Below, piece by piece: positions 17,067-27,200 of a DNA stretch of 64,000 bases; the first letter of the stretch is position 1, and each line of letters starts with the position of its first letter. The position numbers were made by a program, and so were the translations under genes. The notes under the pieces were generated by a model. It made no database searches, had not been told where the DNA came from, and worked only from the letters and a program-made list of their open reading frames with translations. Source of the DNA: CAYLHX01 sp964383675 (GTDB taxonomy: Bacteria > Patescibacteriota > Gracilibacteria > UBA1369 > LOWO2-01-FULL-3); assembly GCA_964383675.1 (NCBI GenBank), contig CAYLHX010000003.1:7468-71467 (forward strand), read 5' to 3'.

Positions 17067-18146
17067 CTAATTGTAATAATTTTCAAATTCGAAGGAAAGC
17101 TCTGGAATAACGTTGCTTTTCGGCTGATATTTGTCCGGTGACAACTGATATTGAAAATAAGCCGCGCCGGCGATCATGGCCGCATTGTCCGTACAAAAGC
17201 CGAAAGATTTCGGATGCCTGAAAGTTATCCCCGGTGAGAAGTTTTGAATCGCTAAAGCCAAAGCCTCTCTCAGTCTCAAATTGGCCGAAACTCCTCCCGC
17301 CAGATGTACCTCTTTAAGCTCCGGATACTTTGTCAAAACTCTTAAAACCTTCTCCACCAAAACATCCACCACCGCCTCCTGAAACTCCGCGGCAATATCC
17401 GCCTTGAACTGCTCTCCCAGGTCGTCATTGTTGGAGGCATAGCTCTTTACCTCGTTTAAAACAGCGGTTTTGAGCCCGGAAAAACTGAAGTCCAAGCTGT
17501 CTTTTTCCAGAAAAATTCTCGGCAACTTAAAAGCTCCGGCATTGCCCTTTTCGGCGATTTTGGAGATAGCGGGACCGCCCGGATAGCCCAGGCCCAAAAT
17601 TCTGGCCACTTTGTCGAAGGCCTCTCCCGCCGCGTCGTCGCGGGTTTCCCCCAAGACCTCAAAGTGGTGGTGATCTTTCATCAAGATCAGCTCATTGTGT
17701 CCTCCGGAAACGGTAAGAATTAAAAGTGGAAATTGCGGCTCGGGCTCTTGTTCAGCATCTTTTGTAAATAACCAGTTTGAATAGATGTGCCCCACGATAT
17801 GCTGGACAGGTATCAAAGGTTTTTCTTTCACATAAGAAATAACCGAAGCGGTTTCGGTACCGATAATTAAAGAGGAAACCAAACCGGGTCCTTTGGTAAT
17901 AGCCAGGGCATCAACTTGTTTCCAGGCTGCTCCACCGCTGACTCCGAAAGTCTCTGTGAGGCAATGATCTAAAACCGGCAACATTTTTAAAACATGTTCC
18001 CTAGCGGCAACCTCCGGTACTACGCCACCCGTTTTAGCGTGCAAGTCAACCTGTGATGCAATCACATTGGCCAAAACTTTACGGCCGTTTTCTACCACCG
18101 CGCAGGCCGTTTCATCACAAGATGTTTCAATAGCCAGAATTTTCAT
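17067..18146 (-). CDS. tsaD: tRNA N6-threonylcarbamoyladenosine transferase TsaD
   Basis: Final enzyme of t6A37 formation in tRNAs that read ANN codons. The 359 residues begin MKILAIETSCDETACAVVE, the ASKHA ATP-binding signature, and carry the metal-binding pair of His in HIVGHIYSN, then SGGHNELILM and LAGGVSANLRLRE. Length and motifs are standard. It lies 9 bases after the Nudix gene on the minus strand. Confidence 0.97.
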   Translation of the reverse strand: MKILAIETSCDETACAVVENGRKVLANVIASQVDLHAKTGGVVPEVAAREHVLKMLPVLDHCLTETFGVSGGAAWKQVDALAITKGPGLVSSLIIGTETASVISYVKEKPLIPVQHIVGHIYSNWLFTKDAEQEPEPQFPLLILTVSGGHNELILMKDHHHFEVLGETRDDAAGEAFDKVARILGLGYPGGPAISKIAEKGNAGAFKLPRIFLEKDSLDFSFSGLKTAVLNEVKSYASNNDDLGEQFKADIAAEFQEAVVDVLVEKVLRVLTKYPELKEVHLAGGVSANLRLREALALAIQNFSPGITFRHPKSFGFCTDNAAMIAGAAYFQYQLSPDKYQPKSNVIPELSFEFENYYN

Positions 18147-18155
18147 TTCAGTAAC

Positions 18156-18929
18156 TTAGGGATATTGTTGTCTCAACTTTATTCTACCATTACGCCCATT
18201 AAGATAATCACGAACAGTCTTTTGATGAGAAGAAAAACATAAATCCGGCATGTTATGACTTCCGACAATAGCTACCTCTTCGGCATCATCTCCCGCTTCT
18301 AAGCTACCGTCAACCGGACTTACCAAACCATGTAAAATTACTTGATTTAATCTTCCCGGAACCGGATTGCAAGGATGCAAAAATTTCTCCAACCTAACCC
18401 TAACTCCTACCTCTTGAAGCATCTCATTGCCTAGCGAACGGGCCGGCGTGTCACCTCTCATCATATAACCACCCGGTAAAGCCCATTGCCCCCTAAATGG
18501 CTCATTACCTCTTTTAATTACAACTATACCGGTTTCAGAGGGGTCTGCATATTCATCTGTTGTGAAGTCAAAAGGTCCATTAACATTCGTTGCCCCAATC
18601 AACTTTTTTGGAAATGGTAGTAGACCGGCGACCACCGGGATAGGTGCGTCCCAATCGATCCAGCCGCAAGCATTACAGGCATTGCGCCAAACCTCCTCCT
18701 GAATCGCCGCTTCCACCATCTTTGGGTGTAGAGGGCTGGTACACCTTACACAGCTCCGCTGATCCGGATCTCGAACGTCCGGAAATTTCCCCGTTCTCAC
18801 ATGTTGAGCTGCAAGGCTGACCGCATGCCTCACGATGACAATTCCTTTATGCAATCTATCTATACCTTCCTGCACGCCTTCAGAGGCTCTATTTAGTAGG
18901 TTAACCATAAAACTGTTAAAAAGGACCAC
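18156..18929 (-). CDS. Nudix hydrolase with zinc-ribbon-like segment
   Basis: Hydrolyses a nucleoside diphosphate linked to another group; the substrate is unknown. The Nudix box is seen at about residues 155-178 as GGYMMRGDTPARSLGNEMLQEVG: the Gly, the essential NE and QE acids are present, though the usual REUxEE is altered to NEMLQE. A four-cysteine segment upstream (CVRC and CNAC) resembles the zinc ribbon of NudC-like NADH pyrophosphatases. At 257 residues it is near NudC size. It is divergent from the CCA enzyme gene. Confidence 0.8.
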   Translation of the reverse strand: MVLFNSFMVNLLNRASEGVQEGIDRLHKGIVIVRHAVSLAAQHVRTGKFPDVRDPDQRSCVRCTSPLHPKMVEAAIQEEVWRNACNACGWIDWDAPIPVVAGLLPFPKKLIGATNVNGPFDFTTDEYADPSETGIVVIKRGNEPFRGQWALPGGYMMRGDTPARSLGNEMLQEVGVRVRLEKFLHPCNPVPGRLNQVILHGLVSPVDGSLEAGDDAEEVAIVGSHNMPDLCFSSHQKTVRDYLNGRNGRIKLRQQYP

Positions 18930-18975
18930 ATAATATTAATAACTTTCAACTTTTTCAACCTCAAGGGGAAAATGG

Positions 18976-18981
18976 TATAAT
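18976..18981 (+). promoter_or_regulatory. Extended -10 promoter, predicted leaderless mRNA
   Basis: TATAAT preceded by TGG (extended -10) ends 7 bases before the ATG of the CCA-adding enzyme, so transcription should begin on or next to the start codon. No clear -35 box is seen. Confidence 0.6.
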
Positions 18982-18988
18982 GTAAAAG

Positions 18989-20368
18989 ATGCATCCTACT
19001 TCCATACAAATCATTGAAACACTTAAAAAGGCCGGCCATGAAGCCTACTGGGCCGGAGGCTGCGTGCGCGACATGTTGCTGGGTATCAAACCCAAAGATT
19101 TTGATATTGTGACCTCGGCCAAGCCGGATGAAATTGAAGAGCTTCTGGAACATACAATTCCTATCGGTAAGCAATTCGGCGTTATTTTGGCGATTCAGAA
19201 TAGTCATCATTTTGAGATTGCCACTTTTCGTTCCGATGGAGGATACAGTGACGGTCGTCGGCCCGATGCGGTATATTTTACCAGTGCCAAGGAAGATGCC
19301 TTAAGAAGAGATTTTACCATCAACGCCCTTTTTTATGATCCTTTGGAGGACAAGGTTATCGATTATGTTGAAGGACAAAAAGACTTAAGGGACCGGCTGG
19401 TGCGCTTTATCGGCAATCCGGAAGAACGTATTAATGAAGACCATTTGAGAATTTTGAGGGCGGTGCGTTTTAAAAACGCCTACGACATGCAGTATCACCC
19501 CGATACTTATCAGGCTATTAAAAAGCATGTGCATTTGATTGAAAACATTTCCAAGGAGCGCATTCGCGACGAGCTCAATAAAATGATCATGGGCGAAAAT
19601 GCCGGGCAAGCTTTTGAGGAACTTTTTGAAATTGGGGCCCTTGATCTTTTAATTCCGGAAATGGCCAGACTAAAAGGGCTGGCTCAACCATTAATGTATC
19701 ATCAGGAAGGTGACGTCTGGGACCACTCCAAAAGAGCCCTTGAATCCTTGACCAATGAGGAAGACGATCCTAACCCTCTACCGGAAAAAGAGCCCTCGCT
19801 CGCCTTACGATGGGCCACCTTCATGCATGACATCGGCAAGTACGAAACCTTCTCCCAAGATAACGAGCGCATCCGCTATGATCATCATGCCGAGGCCGGT
19901 TCGGAGACGGCAAAAAATATTCTCAAGCGCCTGAACTTTCCCGCTAAAATTATTGACCGGGTTTACTGGTTGATCCGTCATCACATGATGGTGGTTCCGC
20001 TTTTTGAGATGCCTGACGGGCGTCGTCGCCACTGGTTTTTACAGCCAGGCTTTGAAGAGTTGCTGGAAGTCTATCGCGCCGATGCCATGGGCACGGAGCC
20101 CATGGACCTTTCAGCCTACGAAAAAATGAAAAAACTTTATCGTCATGAAATAGCCAAATTAAAACTTATGCCCAAAAAGCTGATCAGCGGCAAGGAGGTC
20201 ATGAAAATCCTCGGTATTTCAGAAGGAAAAGATGTCGGCAAAATCCTCCTGGACATTCGCAACCAACAGTTGGAGCACAAAATTAAAAACGCCAAGGAGG
20301 CCAAAGCTTATGTTATCGACAAATACTTGAATGATGGCTCTATTGACAAAACTTCTACAGAAGAGTAA
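18989..20368 (+). CDS. cca: CCA-adding tRNA nucleotidyltransferase with HD domain
   Basis: Builds or repairs the 3' CCA end of tRNAs. The class II nucleotidyltransferase head is complete: AYWAGGCVRDMLLG, the catalytic DFDIVTSA, and RRDFTINALFYDP; the RNA-binding RILRAVRFKNAY segment follows. A C-terminal HD phosphohydrolase domain begins at about residue 270 with FMHDIGKYETF. At 459 residues it matches HD-containing bacterial forms. The window's single tRNA gene already encodes CCA, so for that tRNA the enzyme would be needed only for repair. Confidence 0.95.
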   Translation: MHPTSIQIIETLKKAGHEAYWAGGCVRDMLLGIKPKDFDIVTSAKPDEIEELLEHTIPIGKQFGVILAIQNSHHFEIATFRSDGGYSDGRRPDAVYFTSAKEDALRRDFTINALFYDPLEDKVIDYVEGQKDLRDRLVRFIGNPEERINEDHLRILRAVRFKNAYDMQYHPDTYQAIKKHVHLIENISKERIRDELNKMIMGENAGQAFEELFEIGALDLLIPEMARLKGLAQPLMYHQEGDVWDHSKRALESLTNEEDDPNPLPEKEPSLALRWATFMHDIGKYETFSQDNERIRYDHHAEAGSETAKNILKRLNFPAKIIDRVYWLIRHHMMVVPLFEMPDGRRRHWFLQPGFEELLEVYRADAMGTEPMDLSAYEKMKKLYRHEIAKLKLMPKKLISGKEVMKILGISEGKDVGKILLDIRNQQLEHKIKNAKEAKAYVIDKYLNDGSIDKTSTEE

Positions 20369-20398
20369 AACCGCCTCATAGTAGCAATAAGCGCTGAT

Positions 20399-21358
20399 AT
20401 GGTAGAGGCATCAATCCTTAGAGACCGTTCAGAGATTCAGAGAAGAAACTGCTGCCCTCAAGCATGTCCGGTTAAGCCGGTGCCAACCAGCCCTCAGATT
20501 GTTTTTCCCAAGAGAGAGGAGAGAGTCGGATTTGACGAAGTTGACTATCAACGGGTTATTGAATCTGTGAGCTCTAGAAATGTCATGATGGAGGCACAGT
20601 TAAGAATAGCGAAGATGCTTGTTGACGCCGGACAAAATGAGATAACGGCTTTAACTACTGCCCAGTCAATTGCAACTATGCTAAGTAGCGCAACTTCAGA
20701 GGAAGATATACAAAGGGTTGGACAGATCTGGTGCGACATATTTGAGGAACAAGGCTTTACCGCAGCTATCGATGTTAACATGATGGAGAGGAATAGATGG
20801 GTTGCCGACTTAATCTCTCAGAGGCTAAGACCTGGCTCCGTCATCGATCACGATTCGGGTGATTCCCATGTTGCCAACTTTATTCAAGGCAATAGGCCAG
20901 ACGTCCAGGTGCATACTGCGGATTCTTACGATTTCAGATCAGCAATTAAAGACCTTCCGTTTGCACTGTACGACTATCAAAGTAAAAGCCTACCTTTTGG
21001 CGATGAGGCTTTCGATCAAGCCATTATGGCAACTGTTTTACATCACTGCGATGAGCCGGAAAAAATGTTCGACGAAGTAGTAAGGACCGTAAAACCGGGA
21101 GGTTTGGTTATTTTACTGGAAAACACTTTTAAGAGAGGTGATAACCGTGAACAGTTGCTCAATGCTTTCTTCGATTGGTTTTTTAATGCTATCTTACACA
21201 AAAGCGGTTTACCATGTCCTTTTGCTCATTTCTGCGAAGAAGAATGGGAACATTTTCTTAGTGCGAAGGGACTTCATTTACAAGAAAAATTAGAGCTCGG
21301 GCAATGGAAATCTATCCCTTTACCACATGTCTTATATGTGGCTCAAAAAAGCCAGTAA
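20399..21358 (+). CDS. SAM-dependent methyltransferase (class I)
   Basis: A 319-residue protein with a roughly 130-residue N-terminal region of unknown role (a CCPQAC cysteine cluster near residues 14-19). The methyltransferase fold is recognisable in the second half: LPFGDEAFDQAIMATVLHHC, then EVVRTVKPGGLVILLEN. Motif I is weak (SVIDHDSGDSHVANF instead of a Gly-rich loop), so SAM binding is likely but not certain. The substrate is unknown. Its 3' end overlaps the EamA transporter gene, suggesting translational coupling. Confidence 0.75.
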   Translation: MVEASILRDRSEIQRRNCCPQACPVKPVPTSPQIVFPKREERVGFDEVDYQRVIESVSSRNVMMEAQLRIAKMLVDAGQNEITALTTAQSIATMLSSATSEEDIQRVGQIWCDIFEEQGFTAAIDVNMMERNRWVADLISQRLRPGSVIDHDSGDSHVANFIQGNRPDVQVHTADSYDFRSAIKDLPFALYDYQSKSLPFGDEAFDQAIMATVLHHCDEPEKMFDEVVRTVKPGGLVILLENTFKRGDNREQLLNAFFDWFFNAILHKSGLPCPFAHFCEEEWEHFLSAKGLHLQEKLELGQWKSIPLPHVLYVAQKSQ

Positions 21359-22214
21359 GGTTGGAATAAGCGCCGGACTTGTTACGGCTCTGGGGTGGGG
21401 CTCTATAGGTTTGTGGATCAGCAATATCCCTCTGGAAGCTTTCACTTTGGCCAGTATTCGTTTTATTTTTAGCAGTGTTTTTTTGTTGGCCATTGCACTG
21501 CCACTTTTCAGGAATAAGAGGGGATTATTCGACTCAAAAAAAATATTTCAGTCAGCCATTTGTGGCACAATTTTATTCTTTCAGTTTGTAGTTACAATTT
21601 ATTCCTATCAACTGTTGAGTATCGGCCAAGCAACCCTGCTAACCAACCTACATTTGTTGTTTATAATACTCTTTTATTTCCAAAAATTGCGCAAAGTTGT
21701 TTTTCAAATATTTTTAACTTCACTCATATTAGTGGGGGGTATCTATTTAATATTCTACCAAGGGGCCAGCTGGACTTATACAGGCATTTTATTCGGAGTC
21801 GGATCATCACTCTTCTTTGCGGCTTACACTTTCTGTGTTGAGAGATTCTTTCCGAATAATACCGAGCAATATCAGGCACCGATTTTCTTTACGGGTGCCA
21901 TACTCAGCCTTTTATTCATAGGTTTGGATTTCGATTCTCTCAAGGCATTAAACTCCACTAACTGGATCAACCTGGCTATCCTTCTCCTTATATCCACACT
22001 TTTAGCACATTTTGCCTACCTTATAGCCATCAAAAAGAGCGGGGGACTGGTAGCTGGAACCTTATCTTACTTTGCAATAATTTTCGGCTTCATCTTCGAG
22101 GGTTTTTATATTGAGAGCCTGTCACTCAAGGAAATCACCGGGGTAATCGTGGTATTTATATCATTGTGTTACCTACTATTTGTTTTTGAAACTAAAAGAG
22201 TGGCGACACGATAA
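21327..22214 (+). CDS. EamA/DMT-family permease
   Basis: A 295-residue inner-membrane protein with about ten hydrophobic segments arranged as two EamA halves. Typical features: GWGSIGLWI near the N-terminus, QATLLTNLHLLFIIL at the end of the first half, and SGGLVAGTLSYFAIIFGFIFEGF in the second. The family exports or imports metabolites; the cargo is unknown. Translation may begin at 21327 or at the in-frame ATG at 21336. It overlaps the methyltransferase gene by 32 bases and converges on the vWA gene with a 39-base gap. Confidence 0.88.
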   Translation: MSYMWLKKASKVGISAGLVTALGWGSIGLWISNIPLEAFTLASIRFIFSSVFLLAIALPLFRNKRGLFDSKKIFQSAICGTILFFQFVVTIYSYQLLSIGQATLLTNLHLLFIILFYFQKLRKVVFQIFLTSLILVGGIYLIFYQGASWTYTGILFGVGSSLFFAAYTFCVERFFPNNTEQYQAPIFFTGAILSLLFIGLDFDSLKALNSTNWINLAILLLISTLLAHFAYLIAIKKSGGLVAGTLSYFAIIFGFIFEGFYIESLSLKEITGVIVVFISLCYLLFVFETKRVATR

Positions 22215-22253
22215 AAATGATCAAACCATAAAATTGGTTAGCGCCTCTACCTA

Positions 22254-24191
22254 TTACCCCGATACGACCATACCGCGTGTCAAAGCATCTCTAAATCCTT
22301 TTTGTTGCTCCAACGCGTGGTTGAAAAAACTAATGACCGATGATAATCCGGCCAGAACGTTTGGATAGCCATTGGCAAACAGCCTATAGCTGGATTGTGG
22401 CTTAAAATGTCTCCTATAAACATTAACTATTGAGTCGCGAACTTCTTGGTCCGGACCAATGCCCACGACCAGAAAGTAAATACGAGGATCTTCAACAATT
22501 TTTTTCACAATTTTATCCAGTAACGGACCTCCATCTTGCCCATCGGTAATCAAGGTTAAAACTCTCACTATGCCATCATCATCATTGGCGGTTAAGCGAT
22601 CATATTCGAAATTTAGTGCCTCATGGGTTACGGTTCCGCCCCCCCTTTTTTGCATTTCATTAAATTTTACAACTACTTCCCGAAGGGATAACAAAGCTGA
22701 CATTGGTAGAACAACCTCAGGTTTATCCGCAAATACGGTTAGCTCCAGTGAGGCCGGCATTTTATCCCCCTCCTTCCAATTATATCTTTGAGGTTCGTTT
22801 GTAACTGTCTCATGCACCATTCTAATGGACTCCATCAAAGTAGCCAGAAGCCCCAACATGCCATCTGTGTATGGATACATACTTCCCGAGGTATCCAATA
22901 TTAAAGCGGCCTCCAATGATAGTGAGCGTGGTTGTTCCTTCGCATCCAGTATTGTCGGTGGCTCAAAATCACCGGACATTATCCCATAATAGGTTAGAGC
23001 CTCCATGCCCGGCTCAATCATAAAACCATCACGGTGTCCCGGAGTTATTTGCATCTCACGATCTTTCAATATGAATTCGATCAAAATTTCCTTTAACCTT
23101 TCGATGTAAAACCTATATTCATTCACATAATGCATATAATCTGCCAGTTGCTCCGGTGGGACATCAATTTGCGCCGCTTGCATTGCATCAATCGTCCTAC
23201 TTGCATCAATAAGGGCTGATTTTATTGAATTTGCCAAATCCTTATGATCAGTAGTGCTATCGGAGGTTTCCGGCTCTCCGCTTGAATCCGGGTCTTCAGT
23301 TACCATGGCATGTGGTTCCATTCCGTTGAGGAATTTATCCAATACAGCTTCCATCTTGGCCGTGGCATCAGCCATATTCAAGGCAACCGTGTCAGCATCC
23401 AGATTTACAAGATGTGCGGCGATGTGGAAAATTTTTATCTGAGCATGCACCTTCTGCATAACCGAAACCTGACGTTTATTACCATTGCGAATTATGTCCA
23501 TTGATTCATATGCGGTTTTTAATGATTCTTTTACGCGTGGGTCAAAAATACCATCGGGCGGCAAACCAAATTTTGCCATTAACAAAAAACCGTTCATGAA
23601 TTGCTGGAATAGAAAAGAATCGCCATCACCTCCTGCTGCCTCCTGCCAGGGGAAATTCTCATCACTGAGGTCGTCTTTGTAGTCTTCAAATACTTGAGGA
23701 GTTTCGCGCAAAAAATCCTGTGCCAAAGCGCGACGGTATAACTTTGACATCATACCGTGATATAAGCCGCCTCGGGCTGCAGCATTGCGCTCCTCCAAAT
23801 AGATATCGGCACTGGCATTATTTAAAACCTGAATAATTTTGGCTATTGGCAATATGCCTTTAAAGAGATGTGCAAAATTAATCCCCATAGCCTGACAAGT
23901 ATCTTGAAATTTTACCAGATCAGGATGGTGGTGCCCCATTTCGTGAGCAAAAATTGCGAAAGCATAAGCCGGCCCTTTTCCTTCAACATCATGAGGGTTA
24001 TAAAAAATAACTTTTTTACCCGGGAAAGTATACCAACCAATACCTATCTTTGGTGGTTCAGGATATTCCGGATATGGTAGACATTGATAACCCGTTTCAT
24101 CCAAAATCGCCTCCAACATAACCATCAAGGTAGGATCCAAAATTTCTTCCAAAGTTGGTGGCAGTTTTTTCTCTAGGTCTCCCGGCTGCAT
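22254..24191 (-). CDS. HExxH metallopeptidase-vWA protein of the RT system
   Basis: A 645-residue soluble protein, third gene of the RT locus. The N-terminal part carries a zinc-peptidase-like motif HEMGHH (residues 83-88) and, downstream, NASADIYLEERNA near 125-137, which could supply the third zinc ligand. A helical middle follows, with an acidic Ser/Thr-rich break near 298-318. The C-terminal von Willebrand A domain has an intact MIDAS: DTSGS (433-437), then FADKPEV and LITDGQDGG. Pairs of MoxR AAA+ ATPases and vWA proteins are known chaperone-like partners; here the partner starts 10 bases upstream. I infer a protease effector or substrate-handling role gated by the ATPase. It could instead be a catalytically silent scaffold. 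The gene family name is unknown to me. Confidence 0.82.
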   Translation of the reverse strand: MQPGDLEKKLPPTLEEILDPTLMVMLEAILDETGYQCLPYPEYPEPPKIGIGWYTFPGKKVIFYNPHDVEGKGPAYAFAIFAHEMGHHHPDLVKFQDTCQAMGINFAHLFKGILPIAKIIQVLNNASADIYLEERNAAARGGLYHGMMSKLYRRALAQDFLRETPQVFEDYKDDLSDENFPWQEAAGGDGDSFLFQQFMNGFLLMAKFGLPPDGIFDPRVKESLKTAYESMDIIRNGNKRQVSVMQKVHAQIKIFHIAAHLVNLDADTVALNMADATAKMEAVLDKFLNGMEPHAMVTEDPDSSGEPETSDSTTDHKDLANSIKSALIDASRTIDAMQAAQIDVPPEQLADYMHYVNEYRFYIERLKEILIEFILKDREMQITPGHRDGFMIEPGMEALTYYGIMSGDFEPPTILDAKEQPRSLSLEAALILDTSGSMYPYTDGMLGLLATLMESIRMVHETVTNEPQRYNWKEGDKMPASLELTVFADKPEVVLPMSALLSLREVVVKFNEMQKRGGGTVTHEALNFEYDRLTANDDDGIVRVLTLITDGQDGGPLLDKIVKKIVEDPRIYFLVVGIGPDQEVRDSIVNVYRRHFKPQSSYRLFANGYPNVLAGLSSVISFFNHALEQQKGFRDALTRGMVVSG

Positions 24192-24200
24192 AAATATACG

Positions 24201-27200
24201 TTAAAATTCTCTCATCGGTGGAGCCTTAAACTTCTTGGGCTCCAAAACTCTGTCTATTGTACTTTGTAGTTCTATTCCGAAAATCTTGGATAATTTTTCA
24301 ACATGCTGCAAATAAAGAACGGCCTGCTCATTGTTGGTTAATCTGGATCTGTGCTCTTCAAGCCAAGCTTTTTGAGCTGTAAGTATGACTGTTGAATGCT
24401 CTTCGAAGAAGCTTATCAAACTCGGATTTGTAATCGTTGTGCGCCATTCAGATATAACTTCCAATACCTCGGATCTTAGCTGTAATTCATCAAGTAAAGC
24501 TAATTTTTCCGCTTCAATCGGCAATTTAGCCGGTTCTCCCCGAAATATTCGTTTTTCACTACCACGCCCCTTGCGCACCGGCGGTGTCAAATCAATTCCA
24601 GTGCTCCAAGTAATTGCACTTGAACTATCCAATCTCGCCAGAATGAGATTAACTATCATCTCACTGGTCTCAAGGTCCAAATGCTTCTCTTCCAGGTACT
24701 GTTGCATTCTCTCATCTTCGGTAAAGAGTCTGGTTGAAGTTGCGATAAGCTTTATATACTCAAAAGGGTTTTTCTTTCTATCTTTTCCAATTTGTCTGGC
24801 TCTTACCAGCTCACTTTTAGACCTGGCCAAAGTAACCCTCACTCCACTCGCCAGAGCTTCATATTTGCTTAAAGAGACATCATATCCTTCGGATTTAGCC
24901 ATGTCACAAAGCCTTAGGGCCATAACTTGGTTCGCGTTTAATTCTTTGGCCGCTTTTGCCTGCGGCTCCTCTTTATCTTTTACTTTTACATATTGCAAAT
25001 TTGTATGACTAGCAAAATGATGTTCAGCAAAATTATCCAGATATGCCTGAATTCTTCCTCTATTTTTATCCAAAACATCCTTTGCCAGCCCTAAAGAGCT
25101 GATTGCCTGCAGAGTTTGAAACTCTTTAATACATCTTGTTGGAGAGTAGGTCTCATCTGTAAATAAAACCGCTTCAACCAAGGTTTTTATGTAATCCAAT
25201 AGTGCCTCTTGCTTTTCCTTAGTGAGAAAAGGAGCAAGGCGCGTAAATCCGCCTATGCTGGCGGTTTGATAATTTAAGAGATATTCCCACTGACCATTGG
25301 CAATCCATTTCCTCTGCAATTCGAGTACTTTTTTAATTGTTGATTCATCCAATTGCATGTTCATAAGATTTAACTGCAATTGAATGTCGTCTATATGCTC
25401 CTCAATAACTTCGGTGTGAGCGGGACAGCAGTCAACGCCACATACCACACAGGATTCTTCATATGAACCGCTGTTTGCTTTCAAATCAAACTTTACATTT
25501 TTAGCTGCTGCACCGTTTCCTCCCGCCAGCTGTTGGTACATACCCCTGATTTTGCCTATCTCAAATTGGGGGACATCTACCGTAATCTTATCCAGTGTTT
25601 GTGTGGTGATATAACCCGCCGCAAACAAAACCGCTACAACTATTTCCAATGAATTAAAATGCTTATTGGCAATCGTTGGTTGAATAAATTGCTCATAAAT
25701 AGCGGTTTCCAAATCAACCGGTTTTCTATTGGCTGAAAATTTTCCCTCAGGATTTAAAGCTTTGGCAATAGCGATGATTGTCCTTATGGAAAAATACGAT
25801 TTCTTACCTCTAATATTTTTGGAATTGTGTAGTCGCTCAATTTCAGGGACAACGACAGTTAAAAGATGGTAAAGCTTAACCGCGTTATCCTTGGATAAGT
25901 TGCTCAATCCATCTCTGTTCGAGCTCCAAGCCCAAGCAATTTCAACCTGCTCCTCGGTCGGTAGCATAGGCATTTCTTGAAAACGATCTGCCAGACGGCT
26001 TACCAATGCCGGCGGCAAACCTGCATTACCAAACTCCTGCCCGATATTACCGGTAAAGAAAACTCTGAATCTATGCGGCACTCTCATCCACCTTCCTGTC
26101 ATAGTGCTGAAAAACCAACCTTTCGGCTGCTTATAGTTTGCCTCTCCTTCCTCGGGAATCCAGCTTGGCATAGGGCCGGCCTCCTCATCGGTAGCAGGTA
26201 TTGCCGTCAGCAAAGAGTGTAAGAAGTCAGCTTGTCTTAGATGTTGAACTTCATTAATTATTATCGGCACATTTTTTTCCAAGGCATCAAAGATCGGACC
26301 GTAAACATATGGTCCCCTTTTCTCGGCACTAACCAGAGCCAGGGCCATTTGCCTTTCTACAATTCGATCCAATCCCTGCCGCATTTTGGCAATCAGAACA
26401 TCTTTGTCAGGCAATTCATTTAGATCGGTCAGTCCAATGCTGTGCATGAATTCCGCACCGGCTAAGCTTAAAATACCTTTCAAGGTATGTTCCTCCATTC
26501 CCTTCAATTGCTCTATGGTGGCAAGAGTGGCGGCTATTGGATCTGATTCCAACAGGCTCGGCTTCGCCATCAAAGTGAAGGCACTTTGGCCGGGATCAAT
26601 GTCTATGGAGACGGGATCCACGCCTACAACACTTTTAATGTAGTGACTTAAAATAGCTGTCTTCCCCAATCCGGGAGCACCACCCAAAGCAACGCCAATC
26701 GCATCGGAGGTTTTTCGGCCATATACTTTTGAATGTATGCTATTTAACAAATCAAGAACTGTCGGTGTTTCCAGCACATAGGCACCATTTTGGACAGCTC
26801 TTGAATTTTCAAGGTGAGTGCGAGTCTTTATTGCAAGCCTGACCGCAGAATCTCCATAAATATCATCTCTAATCTGCACCAGCTCATCTCTTACCGGTCC
26901 TACTTGGTATGCTTCACTCAAATACTGCTCCGCTACATCAACGGCTGAACCAAAATCAAAATCGGCCTCACTACCGGCCACCGATCTCACCTCATGATAA
27001 ATCTCATCGGCAATTCCGGTAACTCTCTGAATTTCACGAGTGGTAGCATCAAAATTGGCCAGAGTAGCAGGATATTGGCCAAGTTCAAGATTATTGAAGT
27101 CTATATCGGGATTTTGACAGAACTCCAAGCTCTTATCATATCCTCCGCTCAGATTAACGCCATATCTTCGTGCCATGCGTAGAAGATCGTCTCTCAGTTT

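Noticed and set aside
16757..17086. 110-residue frame between hisS and tsaD
   Set aside because: Overlaps the hisS N-terminus in another frame and has no sign of being a real protein.
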